From NCBI GenBank assembly GCA_016801885.1, contig CM028889.1, positions 17,936,501 through 18,000,500 on the forward strand: a stretch of DNA of 64,000 bases, read 5' to 3'. This DNA comes from Toxotes chatareus. Lineage: Eukaryota; Chordata; Actinopteri; Toxotidae. Below, in pieces: positions 37,237-49,100 of the stretch; the first letter of the stretch is position 1; each line of letters opens with the position of its first letter. The translations under genes were made by a program, and so were the position numbers. The notes under the pieces are model-generated. The model was not told the origin of the DNA and ran no database searches. It saw only the letters and a program-made list of their open reading frames with translations.

Positions 37237-39060
37237 GCCAACACAACACCTGTCCTGTTCCAGACCCTTTCCCTTTTCCTCGACTCAAGAAACTATAGCC
37301 AGTAAGAACACAGAAGCTGGGCCGAGCTGCTGTTCTCGTGATGGTTTTCAAACCAGCAGAATCATTTCCGTTTCCTTCATCCTGATCCACAAACTATGAT
37401 GTCAGATCCTGTCCTGCTGCCAGTTTAATCCAATCTGGTCTCATGGGCCAGAATAATCAGGAATCATTCTTCTCTCCGCAGGTGTCTTGTCTTTCATTTC
37501 AGATAATCCCTTTCATTTGATATATTTCATTATTTGACTCTCATGATTGATTTTTGTCCGCGCCTCAGAGGTCTAGATGAGATTAAGTGAGAGTTGGTGA
37601 TGTTGCTGTACCACCGATCGCTCTTCATTCCTCTCCTCCTCATACTGTACAAGCGATCGTTCAGCCAAACTGACGTCACCTGTTTTCTCAGGCAGCTAGA
37701 GGGAGAAACTGACCACACAGAGTTTAGCCCAGAATTTATTTCGTTGAGACGTGTGTTCCAACCTTTGTTGTTAAAGGACAGTTTCACATTTTATCAAGTC
37801 TGACTCAATGCAATGCTCACATTCCCTTAAAAACTTTGACCTAGCAACTTCATAGCCTGGATGGACATGAGAAACGATCACATTGATAACACTGTGAATG
37901 TAGATACCGGTGTGTGAGCTCTGCGTTTAGGCAGACTGGAAAAATTCTGAACTCATCCTTTAAATTCTCAGAGAAAATGACTCCTCAAATACAAATACTG
38001 TTTACGGAAAACACGAGTTGTCTAAATAAAATGTGAAGTAGTGTTTAGATAATCCTGATGGTAGTGAATTTATCAAAAGAAACATTAAGCTGAATGGGAA
38101 AAAAAAAATCCTTGCCAAATAATTATTGTCTGTATGAAACTTCCCCTTTCTTGCCATTAAATATACGTAGTTATAGAAATGTAAGGAGATTCCAGCTTGA
38201 AATTTTCCTTGTCGCCTTTTTTTCTGGGTTGTTTTTCTGTCGCTGTGTGATTTAATGTGTCTTATTTTCCTTTTTATTTAAACTTGATTAGTTGAAATTA
38301 AATGGTGTACTTTGATCTGAAAACTCATGTTACAGAAGGTCCCATGCAACAATCATGTTTTCTCGTCTAATCAGAGCACGTGTGTGTGTTTAGTGTGTAA
38401 GAGTGCAACGCCAACATATCATGACAAGATAAATACTCCCCCTTTACTCCTTATCATTTGGACTCATGTTGTATCAAATGTGAACTTTTGCTGACTGTGG
38501 TAAAAAAAAAAAAAAAAGTGACTCAATCAGGAATTTTACAAGCCGTGATAAGATTTTGGTCAAACTAGCACTGCGGTGTTTATACACTGGATGTCTTAAA
38601 GTGGGCAATAACACAAAGGGTGTTGGATCAAATGGGGAAAAATATCTTAAACTCCTCCAGAATGTTAGTGAGAAGTTGGTGTGTAAATTCAACAGTATCA
38701 TAGTGTTTCCTTGACTTTCTTTCTGCCCTAGTCTTGCTTTGTTGTGGGTGAATGTTCTTCCCTTCACAGTTTTTGTATTTTCCATGTGTTACTGCATGAC
38801 CTGTGACACCCCACCCCCAGTCGCCATGGTAACACTGACAGGACTTTTGATTTACCAACATGAGGGAAATGCTGCGTGTGGTACATATGACTTTTTAATT
38901 TATTGAACCCGTTATCATTTGTGCACTGAGATGATCTCTCCTCTGGTCTGAACTCTGTTTCACCTCATCCACAACACTTGATCTTCGCGATGAAAATGAT
39001 ATCAGCTGTGATTAAAAATAAACGATAAAAAGAAATCGCAAGGAACACGGTCTGTTGTTT
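37237..39060 (+). other. ncln: ncln 3' UTR and downstream sequence
   Basis: No further exon is recognisable on either strand. The 3' UTR begins directly after the stop. Candidate AATAAA signals occur at 38025-38030 and 39017-39022; which is used cannot be told from sequence. An A-run lies at about 38502-38517. Confidence 0.5.
38025..38030 (+). terminator. ncln: Candidate ncln polyadenylation signal AATAAA
   Basis: Canonical hexamer about 790 bp after the ncln stop codon. Another lies at 39017-39022. Confidence 0.45.
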
Positions 39061-39070
39061 ACTGACATGT

Positions 39071-39076
39071 TTTATT
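39071..39076 (-). terminator. cers1: Candidate cers1 polyadenylation signal (AATAAA on minus strand)
   Basis: The plus strand reads tttatt here, which is AATAAA for transcripts from the opposite side. Its use would give cers1 a 3' UTR of about 4 kb ending close to the last ncln signal. Another minus-strand hexamer lies at 39995-40000, so the assignment is tentative. Confidence 0.3.
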
Positions 39077-39619
39077 TTATGGGGGGAACTAAAAAGGGAA
39101 AGATAACGTTGGCTGAATGGTATTAAAATTGTATTACAAAAGAGCAAGTCTTTATCAAGTAGTCAGATTTTTAGAAAGTGATCAAATTTTAAAACAGGTT
39201 TTTTTTTGGGGGGGCGGGGGGCAATTTGTACAGTTTGTATTAATGGTCCAAAAAATATGTATGATTAAAATACACTTAAATAAGAGATTCAGTTAATGAT
39301 TCTTCCCAGAAAGTCATAAAAATTCCCAAATTCCAAATTCTCCCTTCCCTTTTCTAAATTTGATCTGCTCATAAACAATAAAAATACTAATAAATTACAG
39401 TGCAATTTATAGGAAAGCGGGGCTTTTCTGCCTGTCGGTCTCTACTAGCTCTCCTCTTCACTCATTACCAGATTCCCACAAACACTTGCCTCATAATTTG
39501 GGTGGACATTTTGGCACAATCATCAACGCATTCATGGAGATACTTTGTGTCATAATGGCGTCACGCTTGTGAGACAGTTCAGATGGACAACTCACGTTAT
39601 AATTAGCACAAAGCGTCCA

Positions 39620-40095
39620 ACACAGCCTTTGCAATTGGGTGGCTCTGTCAGTGCTGCTGCATTACTACTGTCACTCCCTGATCTTTTCTGTGCTGATCTG
39701 TGTGTTCAAATGGGGAGTGACAACGTCAGAGCCTAGATACCAACTACATCCTTCTCAACTCACTGCAACACAAATGCACTGCAGCCTTTGCAATAAGGTG
39801 GTCCCATCAATTAGGCTAATTTACTGATATGTTTACATTTTTGTTTTCTTTTTCTTCTGTCACTCCCTGATTTTCTCTGTGCTGAGCTCAGTGTCTGCTA
39901 ATGGGGAGTGACAAGGTCAGAGCCTAGACACCAACTATATCATATTCTACCCACTGCAGCCTTTCCAGTAAGGTTGTCCCGTCATTGCTGCTGTTTTATT
40001 ACTATGTTTGCAAACACACCTTATGTCATCACTCCCCGATTCTGTGTGCTGAGCTTAGTGTATGCAAACAGAGAGTGACTTGGTCTGATGTATAC
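39620..40095. repeat. Tandem repeat of about 170-190 bp with an internal hairpin, about 3 units
   Basis: Units share the order gcctttgcaat..ggtggtcccatca, then gtcactccctgat, then ggggagtgac, then gtcagagcctaga.accaacta. The hairpin arms gtcactccc/gggagtgac are at 39670-39678 and 39713-39721 in unit 1, and 39859-39867 and 39904-39912 in unit 2; a weaker form is at 40028-40080 in unit 3. Spacing is 189 bp then about 169 bp. No frame is conserved between units. Confidence 0.8.
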
Positions 40096-40320
40096 ATTCA
40101 CAGAATAAACCTGTCCCCTGGTGAGTTGTCTGACTGAACTGAGCCTCCCGGGCAACAGTTTAAACCAAAGATAAACTTAACTGTAAGCCAATGTTGTATC
40201 CTGTTGTATCCAATGCTTAAATAAGAATCAGCCAAATCCATTCAGAGGGAAAAACAGACAGACAACCTCTAAATTTCCTTCCTTCAGTTTTGGATAGTTT
40301 CGTCAGTTCTGGGTAATCAT

Positions 40321-40623
40321 TAGGGGTGGGCAATTAGATTAAAATCCTCTTCACAATATGTTAATTTATAAAATAATGAAACAGGAATGTTTGTTTTTGG
40401 TAAACCTGCAAAGTTAAAAAAAAAAAAAAAATCAAAGTACTCATGCAAAAAAATCAGATTGAAATCAAATTTTGACACAAAACCGATTGTTGATTTAAAA
40501 TATTGTTCACAAAAGATGAACATACCCAGAGATGTTAAAAGTATAGTTAGCACAATGTTAATAATCTAGCAAAATCCCAATTTTAAATATTGTATGTATA
40601 TAGTATCATATCGCCCACCCCTA
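40321..40623. mobile_element. 303-bp MITE with 'taggggtgggc' terminal inverted repeats
   Basis: The left end taggggtgggcaatta is the reverse complement of the right end (tcgcccaccccta) over about 15 bp. This end sequence is common among small hAT-type elements in fish. No open frame of note. The flanking 8 bp on each side (gtaatcat, gttactct) do not match well, so no target duplication is claimed. Confidence 0.7.
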
Positions 40624-43065
40624 GTTACTCTATAACACATCACATCACAGCACTGTTTATAGTATGACAAAGTGGGAGAGAGGTGGAGAAACTGAAGGTG
40701 CACCTTTTGCACACAGCACCATACCAGACTTTAAGGATGAGTCACACCTAATCCAGATCACAAGTCTTTGTGGGTTTACTGCAAACCTGACTCACCCGCC
40801 TCCTGCCATCATAGAACAAAAAATATCAGCAAACTTTGGATACTCTAGTCTCACAGTAAAACCAGTGAGCCACGGGACTCTGGATGTCTGATATATTACA
40901 CACAGCAACATTTTTGATAAAAAAAGATAAAATAAAATGAGTGTGAGCCAGTATTCAGATTAAAAAGGAAGAGATCTGAGACTAAATCCAGATGTTTGTA
41001 ATGTAGATGAAGAAACGACTCTCCCTGGTCCCTGGAAACATCTGATCTGAGCAGACTATCACCAATTCATACACAGCAGAAAAACAACAACTGGAATACA
41101 AACAGTGCTCTCAGAGGAAGAAAAAAAAAAAAAACAGCAGCAATTCCAAAACAAATCAACTATTATAACCCGAACTACGGCAATAACAGTGATAGCTGAA
41201 TGTAAAATTAAAAGTTAGTTTCAACTCCCCAGGCGGTGACGTGGGGATCGTGGAAGACAAAGAGATGAACTAAAACAGAACGGACGCTTCTCCCACGGAC
41301 AGACGACATCTGCGGCCTGCTCCAGCAGCACAAGCATGCTGTTCATCGAAACAAGAGCTTGAATTTGATCGAGAAGGTAGGAAGAATAGAAATATCCCTT
41401 ATTTTCTACAGATGCAGCAGCTGTTTTCACTAAACACACGTAGCTAAGCAGTGGGTCCCGGGGGGGTTGAATTAAATAGCTCCCTTTTACTGTAGTTTAA
41501 TTCAACGTGCTCGAATTACAGATGACATCAAAAATCTTCCCTTATGTGGGATTTCCAGGACGAAATACACTTCAGTCTCATTTGTTCTCAAATCTTAGTG
41601 TGCGATTGAGATGTGTCTAAGAGAGCCACATTTAGAGGCCACGTGAAGGTTTTTCACACACTGCTTTGTATGTCTATGTTCAGTGGTCACTGCTGCTTCA
41701 AAAAAAAGATCACTTTTAGGATGAATTTTAGACATTTATAAAGATGTTATCATTACATATTTAGAGGACTTTTTTCTTCATTGTTTGCTCGTAAGACAAC
41801 TTATATAGCATATTTCCAAAATCATTCCAACATCATGCATTCCTGAATACCATAATGTGTGCATATATAATGTTTTTAATCATACTGATTTTAAATCTTT
41901 ACACAAGTTCTGGGCTATTGTTCCGATTTTCTGTGAACCTGCTAGCCACCACCACCACCCATGAACTGCTTATAAATGTAGCTTCAAATCCATATTGTTT
42001 AAACAAACTAAATCGCGAGGATGACACCAAAACCCAGTCAATCAATTCTAGCTACTTGCTGTCATTAAATCAGCAATCAGCTTGGTTGCCTTCATGTCAG
42101 TGCAGCAACAGATGCTTTGCAACACACACTGAGGAAAGACGAGAAAAAAAACAAAACAGCTTTTTCCGTACAGGAATGCCAAGTGAATATTCCAAATGCC
42201 TGTTGATCATCAGTATGAGAGACAAACTGAGAGGTGAAATGTTGTGAGATTAAAAGACCTGGCTACATCCATACTCCCCACAACCTGAAACATCTAATAC
42301 ACACACACACACACACACACATACCTACAACAATGTGGCTTTTCCATTCAAAGTAATGGATGCAGGGGGCTTAGAGCTGTGCGGTCGCCACCACTGACTT
42401 GTGCAATGATATGAAAATCAATACATGTGGTGAAACAGCACCAGATAATGACAGACAAGCTCTCCTCTCCGGCATCGCTGCAGCCATAAGAACAGTACTC
42501 AGAACAATTTTTTTTTTTTTTTTTTTTAGCTCCCTCTCCTCATGTCTTGAAAGGATGGACGGAGTTTGAAGATGGGGAGAGGACGGAAATAATTTGTTAT
42601 ATTTAACTGATGGCAAACAGAGCTCACCCCTACAGACCCACAACAGGCCTGAACCTTTTCCTTGTCTGGGTGCTGCAGCACTGTTGAGGTTGCTAGTGAT
42701 GAATATGACACCCTGTACTACTGTACGTGACAATCACAGTCCAAGTCTCACTCAAACTGGTTTGCTTCTACTGAATCTATCAAATGTAAAGTTAGCAACA
42801 ATAAGACAAAAAGTCACCTGAAATAACATTCACAGTGCTCTAATAAAAACAACACTGAAAACAAAACGACAGTGATGAAATGTTGTAAAACAAATAAAAA
42901 GAATAAAAACTCATTGCGCCCCTAACTTGGGATTTTCCTTCATTTTATCTTTTTGTGACGCTCTTCCCTTCAAAGCCACGTTTTGAGCGTGAGCCATCCC
43001 AGGAGGGCGCCTTGTCTTGCTTGTACTTGTAGCCTAGTGCCAGGTGGTGGCGACAGAGATAAGCA
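40624..43065 (-). other. Probable cers1 3' UTR and intergenic sequence
   Basis: No exon recognised. It holds A-runs near 41.12 kb, a CA microsatellite at about 42.30 kb and a T-run near 42.51-42.53 kb. How far the cers1 3' UTR extends is unknown. Confidence 0.45.
42299..42320. repeat. (CA)n microsatellite
   Basis: Eleven uninterrupted AC units. Confidence 0.9.
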
Positions 43066-43108
43066 TTATAGATGCTTCTCTTTGGTGACCCCGTTCTGCA
43101 CGTGCTTC
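43066..43108 (-). CDS. cers1: cers1 coding exon 7 (43-bp terminal coding exon)
   Basis: Acceptor ctctttgcag|GAAGCA. With the GG left by exon 6 it encodes GKHVQNGVTKEKHL and TAA (43066-43068). The tail resembles the end of mammalian CERS1 (RNGLVKDKRF), which is why I place the true C-terminus here. The same DNA read in another frame is an unrelated 60-residue open frame. Confidence 0.85.
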
Positions 43109-46100
43109 CTGCAAAGAGAGAGAACACAGAGAGTGAAGGGAGGGAGTCTCCAGAACGAGGAGGAGAAAATAAAGCCCATCAGGTGAGGTGATCGGCAGAT
43201 GTGAGGCACGAGCAGGCAGAGCGGATATCAGCGGTGTTCAAGGCCAGGCAGATAAGGAGCGCCACATAATCACATCTCCATATGGTCACAGACTCTTTGA
43301 TCCCATCTGTCTATGAGGGCCGCTTGTTACACAAGCTGAGCGGGAGATCTGCTCTTTCTGCATCTACATCTGCCTTCAGGAGGGGAGTAAAAGTCAACAG
43401 GGATAAACTCTCAACCTGCTCGAGTTATCAGATCTTTGGATTGTACCATAACAGGACAGCTTCGACTGTCGAAAGATTTTTTTTTTTCCTGATGACTATT
43501 CCAAACTAATCGGGCAGACTCGGGGGCTTAAAGTCGTCAGCAGTTTCAGGGTCTTCAGAGATGCAGTGGTCAAAGGCTGCTCTGATAATCATCATCAGAT
43601 GATAGGGGTCCACATGACAGTCAGAACAAGGCTAAAGGCAACTCCACAGATAAAAACAGATGAATCCACAACTTCAGATAAAGGCACAAACAGATATAGT
43701 TTGGTTTTAGTCAAGTTAGCATTTTCTTGTTTAAAGCTCATTACTGAGAAATGCTGAGTACTCATTTACACATTAGAAGAGGCCACTGTATTACAAAATG
43801 CAGCAGCTTCTGTGGTGGCATAAAAAAATTCAAATAAAAAGAGCAGTGTTCCATAATATTCTACTGCATCTCCTCAATAGCAGTTAATTAATTATAATGC
43901 TTAGGTAGGCCTGTCGCGATAAGCAATAAATCAATTAATTGAACTATAAATTAAAATGAGCTCAATAATTTTGCCAGCTGCGATAATTTCTTGTTTCTTG
44001 CTTGTTTGTTTTCGTCGTATGTCTCTCTCTCTACCAAAGAGTAGACAAAACCGGTGCATCGCTCTCGACTGACCCCTCTCGTTTCCTTAGCATAGTGACG
44101 AATGAACTCTCGCGTCAGTTGCTTGCCATCGTAGTCTTGTTTCAGAGTGCAGCATGAGAACCTCGTGAGGAGCTGCAAGCCAGAGGATGGAATTGGTTTC
44201 AAAAACGAATGCTACGTCTGCAGCGTGGGAGCACTTTGGGTTTAAGCCAAATGACCGTGGTGAACCACTGAACTTGTGCCAGCCGGTATGTCGCATCTGC
44301 TATAAAACCGTAGTAACTAAAAGCGGAAACACAACAAGCTTGCATCTGCACCTTAAACATAATCGTCCGGTGCAGTTTTCCCAGCTGGGGGAAAAAACTA
44401 CGACAGGTGAGCCGTCTCCGTCTTCCCGACAGTCCACAATCACTGGGGCATTTAATCGACACACAAAATACAGACAGGGGAGTGCAAAATGGTGCGCACT
44501 CACAGACAATGTCGTGCGCTAAAGAGATGCTGCCCTTTAACATCGTTGAAAAGCCGGCATTTCGAAAAATGCTATAAACATTTGACAGCCAGCACGAATT
44601 ACCTGGGAGAACATACGTGTCACATACGGCAATTCCCCAACTGTACAACAACGTGAAAGACGACATACTTCATAATACATTTTATTTATTGTTTTTGTTT
44701 ATTTATTTTGGATATTTAAAATTTCTTCCAATGGTTAAATATTACAGTGGTAAATGTTCTTTAGAAATAAAAATTTACTCATCAGCCATTATCATTATAT
44801 TGGTTGAAAATGGTCTCAAAACGGCAATATTATTGTTTATCGCAATAATTCCTGGGACAATTTATCGTCCAGCAAAATTTGTTATCATGACAGGCCTATG
44901 CTTAAGATCAGTCAGGAAAGGATACTAACTTTTGTCCATTGACTACAATGACTGACTCCAATACTGATCAATTTTCTGACGTGAATGTCAGGTTCTGCAT
45001 TTAAGGGGTGGTGATGGACCGAGGATCTGACACACACCACTCACACTGAAAGTCAATTCCAAAATGAATACCATAGTTCCCTGTAAACGTCACAAGCTAG
45101 AGTATTTAGTTGGCAACAGAACCAAAACCCTACCACTATGACTGCACTCTGCCTCTGCAAGTGTCTCATAGCAGTAGTACGGTCATTTTTATCTGGGAGA
45201 ACTTAACACTGCTGCGTAAACCATAGACTGTATAAGACATGGACTTAGGACCCGTGACGTCACCCATTGGTTTCGGGGAGTCGGATTTGTGACCACACCA
45301 TGGGTATTTGAGCTGCGCCATCTTGGATTTTAGTGGGAGTGTACTTTCCACATTTGGCGGAGAGGCGGTTACTCTACGGGTCAGCCGGCCGAGAACCCGG
45401 CCACTTAGGTCGGAGCAATATTTAAAATTTACCAGTTTTCACCGCTGCCTCCATCCACTATCTACTCACAGTTACAGCAACACACAAACAACAGCAGCCG
45501 CTTACTGACGGAGCTGCTCTGTCCATGCAATGTCGGACTTTTAAAACAGAAAAATGAGACGAAACAAAATAAACGGACTCAGAGAGCACGGAACACACCG
45601 CAACAGCGTTCCTAGCATTAGCTGCTCCGGTCCTCTATCTGTACCAGCAGCGACCATAAAATCGGCAATTAAGTCATAAGCCAGCGGCAAATATGCTAAT
45701 ACGTGCTAATTATTGCAAACATCCAGGTAAAATAGTGAGAAATTTACTTACCGAAAAAACGGCAACGCAGACTCCTTCGACGGTCGGTTAGTACAGTCTA
45801 CACTACAACAAGCCCTATATGTCACAAAAACCTATCCGAAAATTGGCAAACACACGGACACTGCAGCCCTAGTCAACCGTTGGAGGTAGCCGGAGGCCTC
45901 TGGATGTAGCCGCCTAGCTCAGCCGATGCTTTAGCAAAGAGCTAACTGCCAGTGCTGTCACTCAACCTAACCACGCGCTAATTTATGTCAGAATTTTAAG
46001 ACTAAATAACACTAAAACAAATCCACCGCCCCCACAGTTTTCACGGAGGTGGAAACTATCAATTGAGACCAAAAACAAAAAATGTACCAGGCTGTAAATA

Positions 46101-49100
46101 TGTTTGTTTAGGCTGTAAAGTTGGATATTTTAACATGGGGGTCAATGGAGAATTGCTCACTTCTGGAGCCAGCTCCCAGCGGCAGCCGAGGAACTGCAGC
46201 TTTTTGAACGTGGAAGTGATCCTCACTGCTGAAACCTACAACTTCCCCCTTGGTGTAAAACTGTCATACTACATCAGTCTTACTCTTTACAGTAGCTCAA
46301 GTCTGTACGTAAATTATGTTTTCAAACTAATATTTTAGTGATGTGGGAATTCTACAAATAACATCTTAAACTGGCAAGTTTCGTTTCCTGCCAGAGGACT
46401 CTTTGTGAGGCCTCTCTGTGAGGCCTCTCTATGATAGGATCTGAAGATGCATCTCACCCCTGGGCGGAGTTGTGATGTCCAGCATCATCATCGCTGTTTG
46501 CTGCCTGAGGGTCTTTGTGCGGGCCTGCCTTGCTGCTGTCCTCGTCCTCATACTCCCTGACATCATTCACCTCCTTCATTTTTAGCACCTTCACTACAAA
46601 AATAACAATGAACTGCAAAGGAGAGGGGAGGAAAATGGGAAATATAAAAAGGATCAGACAAGCAAACATTGGCCATAAATGCTTTGCAGTTTTGAATATA
46701 TATGTGTGTTTTGGTATTTGTGTATCTGTGTGTGTCCTCACCAAGAACCAGTAGATGTTCATGAGCAGAAGGGCAAAGAGAAGAGCGTTGAAGAAGAAGT
46801 AGAAGGGGATGCTGGGCACAGATTGGAGGCTGGACACACATGTGGCATACAGCACTTTGAGAGGGAACCAGTAGAGACGGAACCAGAACCTGACAGAAAC
46901 ACAATGAAGACCAGAAACAGAAATACCATACATGTCTACTTATTGTCAGTGTGTCCATGAGTGAATAAGAGGCAGACAGAAAAATTATAGGCCTGTCAAG
47001 ATTACAAAACATTCGGCTATGACAGAAAATAAATGGGGCAAGAAGAGACGAGGAGAGACAGAAAATCAGTCAGAAACCAAATGTGTGCTTGTGCGTGTGA
47101 GTGTGTTGAGCCTCACCAAGTGATGCTGAAGCTGACAGAGCCCATGTTGGACAGAATGTCATTGAGCAGGTGATAGCCTCCACCCCTGGACTTCAGGTAA
47201 ACGTTGAGCTTAGTAAACTCCAGCTGGATGTCATTGATGTCGTGGAGGAACAACACCAGGATCCCTATGTTGTGGTATCTGAGGGGCAGGGAACACTTAG
47301 TACAGTATGTGTATATCTCAGCTTATTTCTAATACAAATCCCAAAAACCTTCATAAGAAAACTGCAAATGTAAACAGGACATTGTACAGTCAATGCAGTC
47401 AGCAAAGACAGGAAAAAAAAACCTCAGTAGTGATTTCATTTATTTCAAGCTCTGTCTCATCTCCCAGGTGTAACAATCAATTTTCTTTCAGTTGCTGTGC
47501 ATTTTATTTTTATTTCATTAATGGAAATGATTGCACTGGAGTATTTTTGATTTTGGCTTAATCAGTTTACCTGTTCCTGTTCTAGTTTTTGCTGATCTGT
47601 GACAAATGTGGCTCTTATATCCTGTTTTCTGCAAAGTAACTGTTTACAGGCAGACAACTGAAAGCCTGTGAATAAAGTGTGTATTACACTGGTGTTTCTG
47701 TGCTGATGTTTGTGTGGCCCCACCAGAAAAAGGAAAATCAACCAACCAGATAAGTTTCTGTTCTGCATTTCCTTTGGTGCAATAATGCATGAAGCAAGAT
47801 TTGATGCTGCCAGGTGTTGAAAAAGTGTTAATGATCTTCAATGACCAGACTGTATTTCAGTGAATTTCCTGTGTAGTTTAAGTAGTTTAACTTTATATCA
47901 TGCATGAAATAAAGTTCTGATTATCAGACACAACAGCTACTAAATTATATTTCTTTATTTTGTTTTACGAACATTTTTATGCTCATCCAAAACCTGTAGA
48001 AGTCAAAAGTATGTTTTTTTTTTGTTTTTTTTTTACTTCTACAGGCACAAGAAAATACCTGAAGGCGTAAGAGAAGCTAATGAGCGCCAGTGTGATGATA
48101 TGGTGCACCACCATGACAGCAGAGTCCTTCCTCCATGCGTCCATGTAGACTGTAGCATAGATGGAGTGGCCATAGAAGCTGCCCTGGATCAGGTAGGCGA
48201 TGGCGATATCTATAGGCACTGACATACCGCTCTTCCAGTCTGGAGGAACAGACAGGAGACATGGTGAGCGGTTAGGAACTGATTTGAAAGACGACATTTG
48301 TTTTAACCTGTTTGCATAAAAAGGCTTTTTACATCAGAAACTACTGTAGACTACTTGTTCCTTGCACCAAAAAGGTTGTTTGCAGTCCCATTTCTTTGAG
48401 ATTTCAAATGTGAAGTTTGTAAATGGTACATCAAATACATGGTTGAGACTGCCTGGCCTATTTCACATAAACAACTTTAAATAGATTTGAGCCTTTCTGT
48501 CTGTAGGTGGCACTATAGCAACACAAAAACATAAAATGGTTCAGTGGTCCCACAGTAAGTTTTACCCATTTACATTTGTGCATCTATGAACACACAAGTC
48601 TCTATAATTTGGACTCAATAGATGCATTTTGATCTGAATTCAGGTGCAGATTAAAAATGAAAATGTTTCTATTGTTGGAATAAATTTAAAGAACTGTGTA
48701 GGCTTTGGCAGAGGTGTGCACTCTCAGAGATTTTGAGAGTGGATTGCAACTGCTGCTGTTTCTTGTTGGGGATCTCAGCCTATTGCTCACTCTATAAAAT
48801 TGTGATTGTGTTGCAATTATCACAAAGTTGGAAACAGGCATGCCAACAGGCCTATTTACTTGAGATTCACTGCTTATCAGCACAACCTCAAATGGAGGAG
48901 TTTGTCTGCCTCTGCCAAAATGTGGTCTACTGTGCTGTCACCTGTTTTCTAGCTGTGCGAAATCAGGCCATGTCTACTAAAATCAGTTTTTGTGTTGAGA
49001 CGTAAATATCTGACACACAGATGTCTAAAAGATAAATTCTAAATCAATCAGCAAGTGTTAAAACGACACAACTCAACATCTCACAAAACTCTCATGATGC

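Larger units (their letters stand above)
43109..46457 (-). other. cers1: Last intron of cers1, filled with mobile elements
   Basis: GT-AG intron of 3349 bp. It contains a hAT relic (43906-44898) and a hAT-like repeat copy (45222-46252), which together make up about 60% of its length. Confidence 0.8.

Noticed and set aside
40313..40631. 8-bp target duplication around the 303-bp MITE
   Set aside because: The flanks gtaatcat and gttactct agree at only about half of positions.
42945..43127. 60-residue minus-strand frame (contains SIYNAYLCRHHLALGYKYK)
   Set aside because: It runs across the cers1 exon 7 acceptor in a different frame. The frame that continues from exon 6 gives the CERS1-like tail and a stop at 43066, which explains the site better.
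46454..46456. TGA as the natural cers1 stop codon
   Set aside because: It overlaps a good donor (GGG|GTGAGA), and a matching acceptor exon completes a family-like C-terminus.
46454..46933. Single 159-residue minus frame through cers1 exons 5 and 6
   Set aside because: It reads through intron 5; the spliced exons with consensus sites explain the conserved parts.
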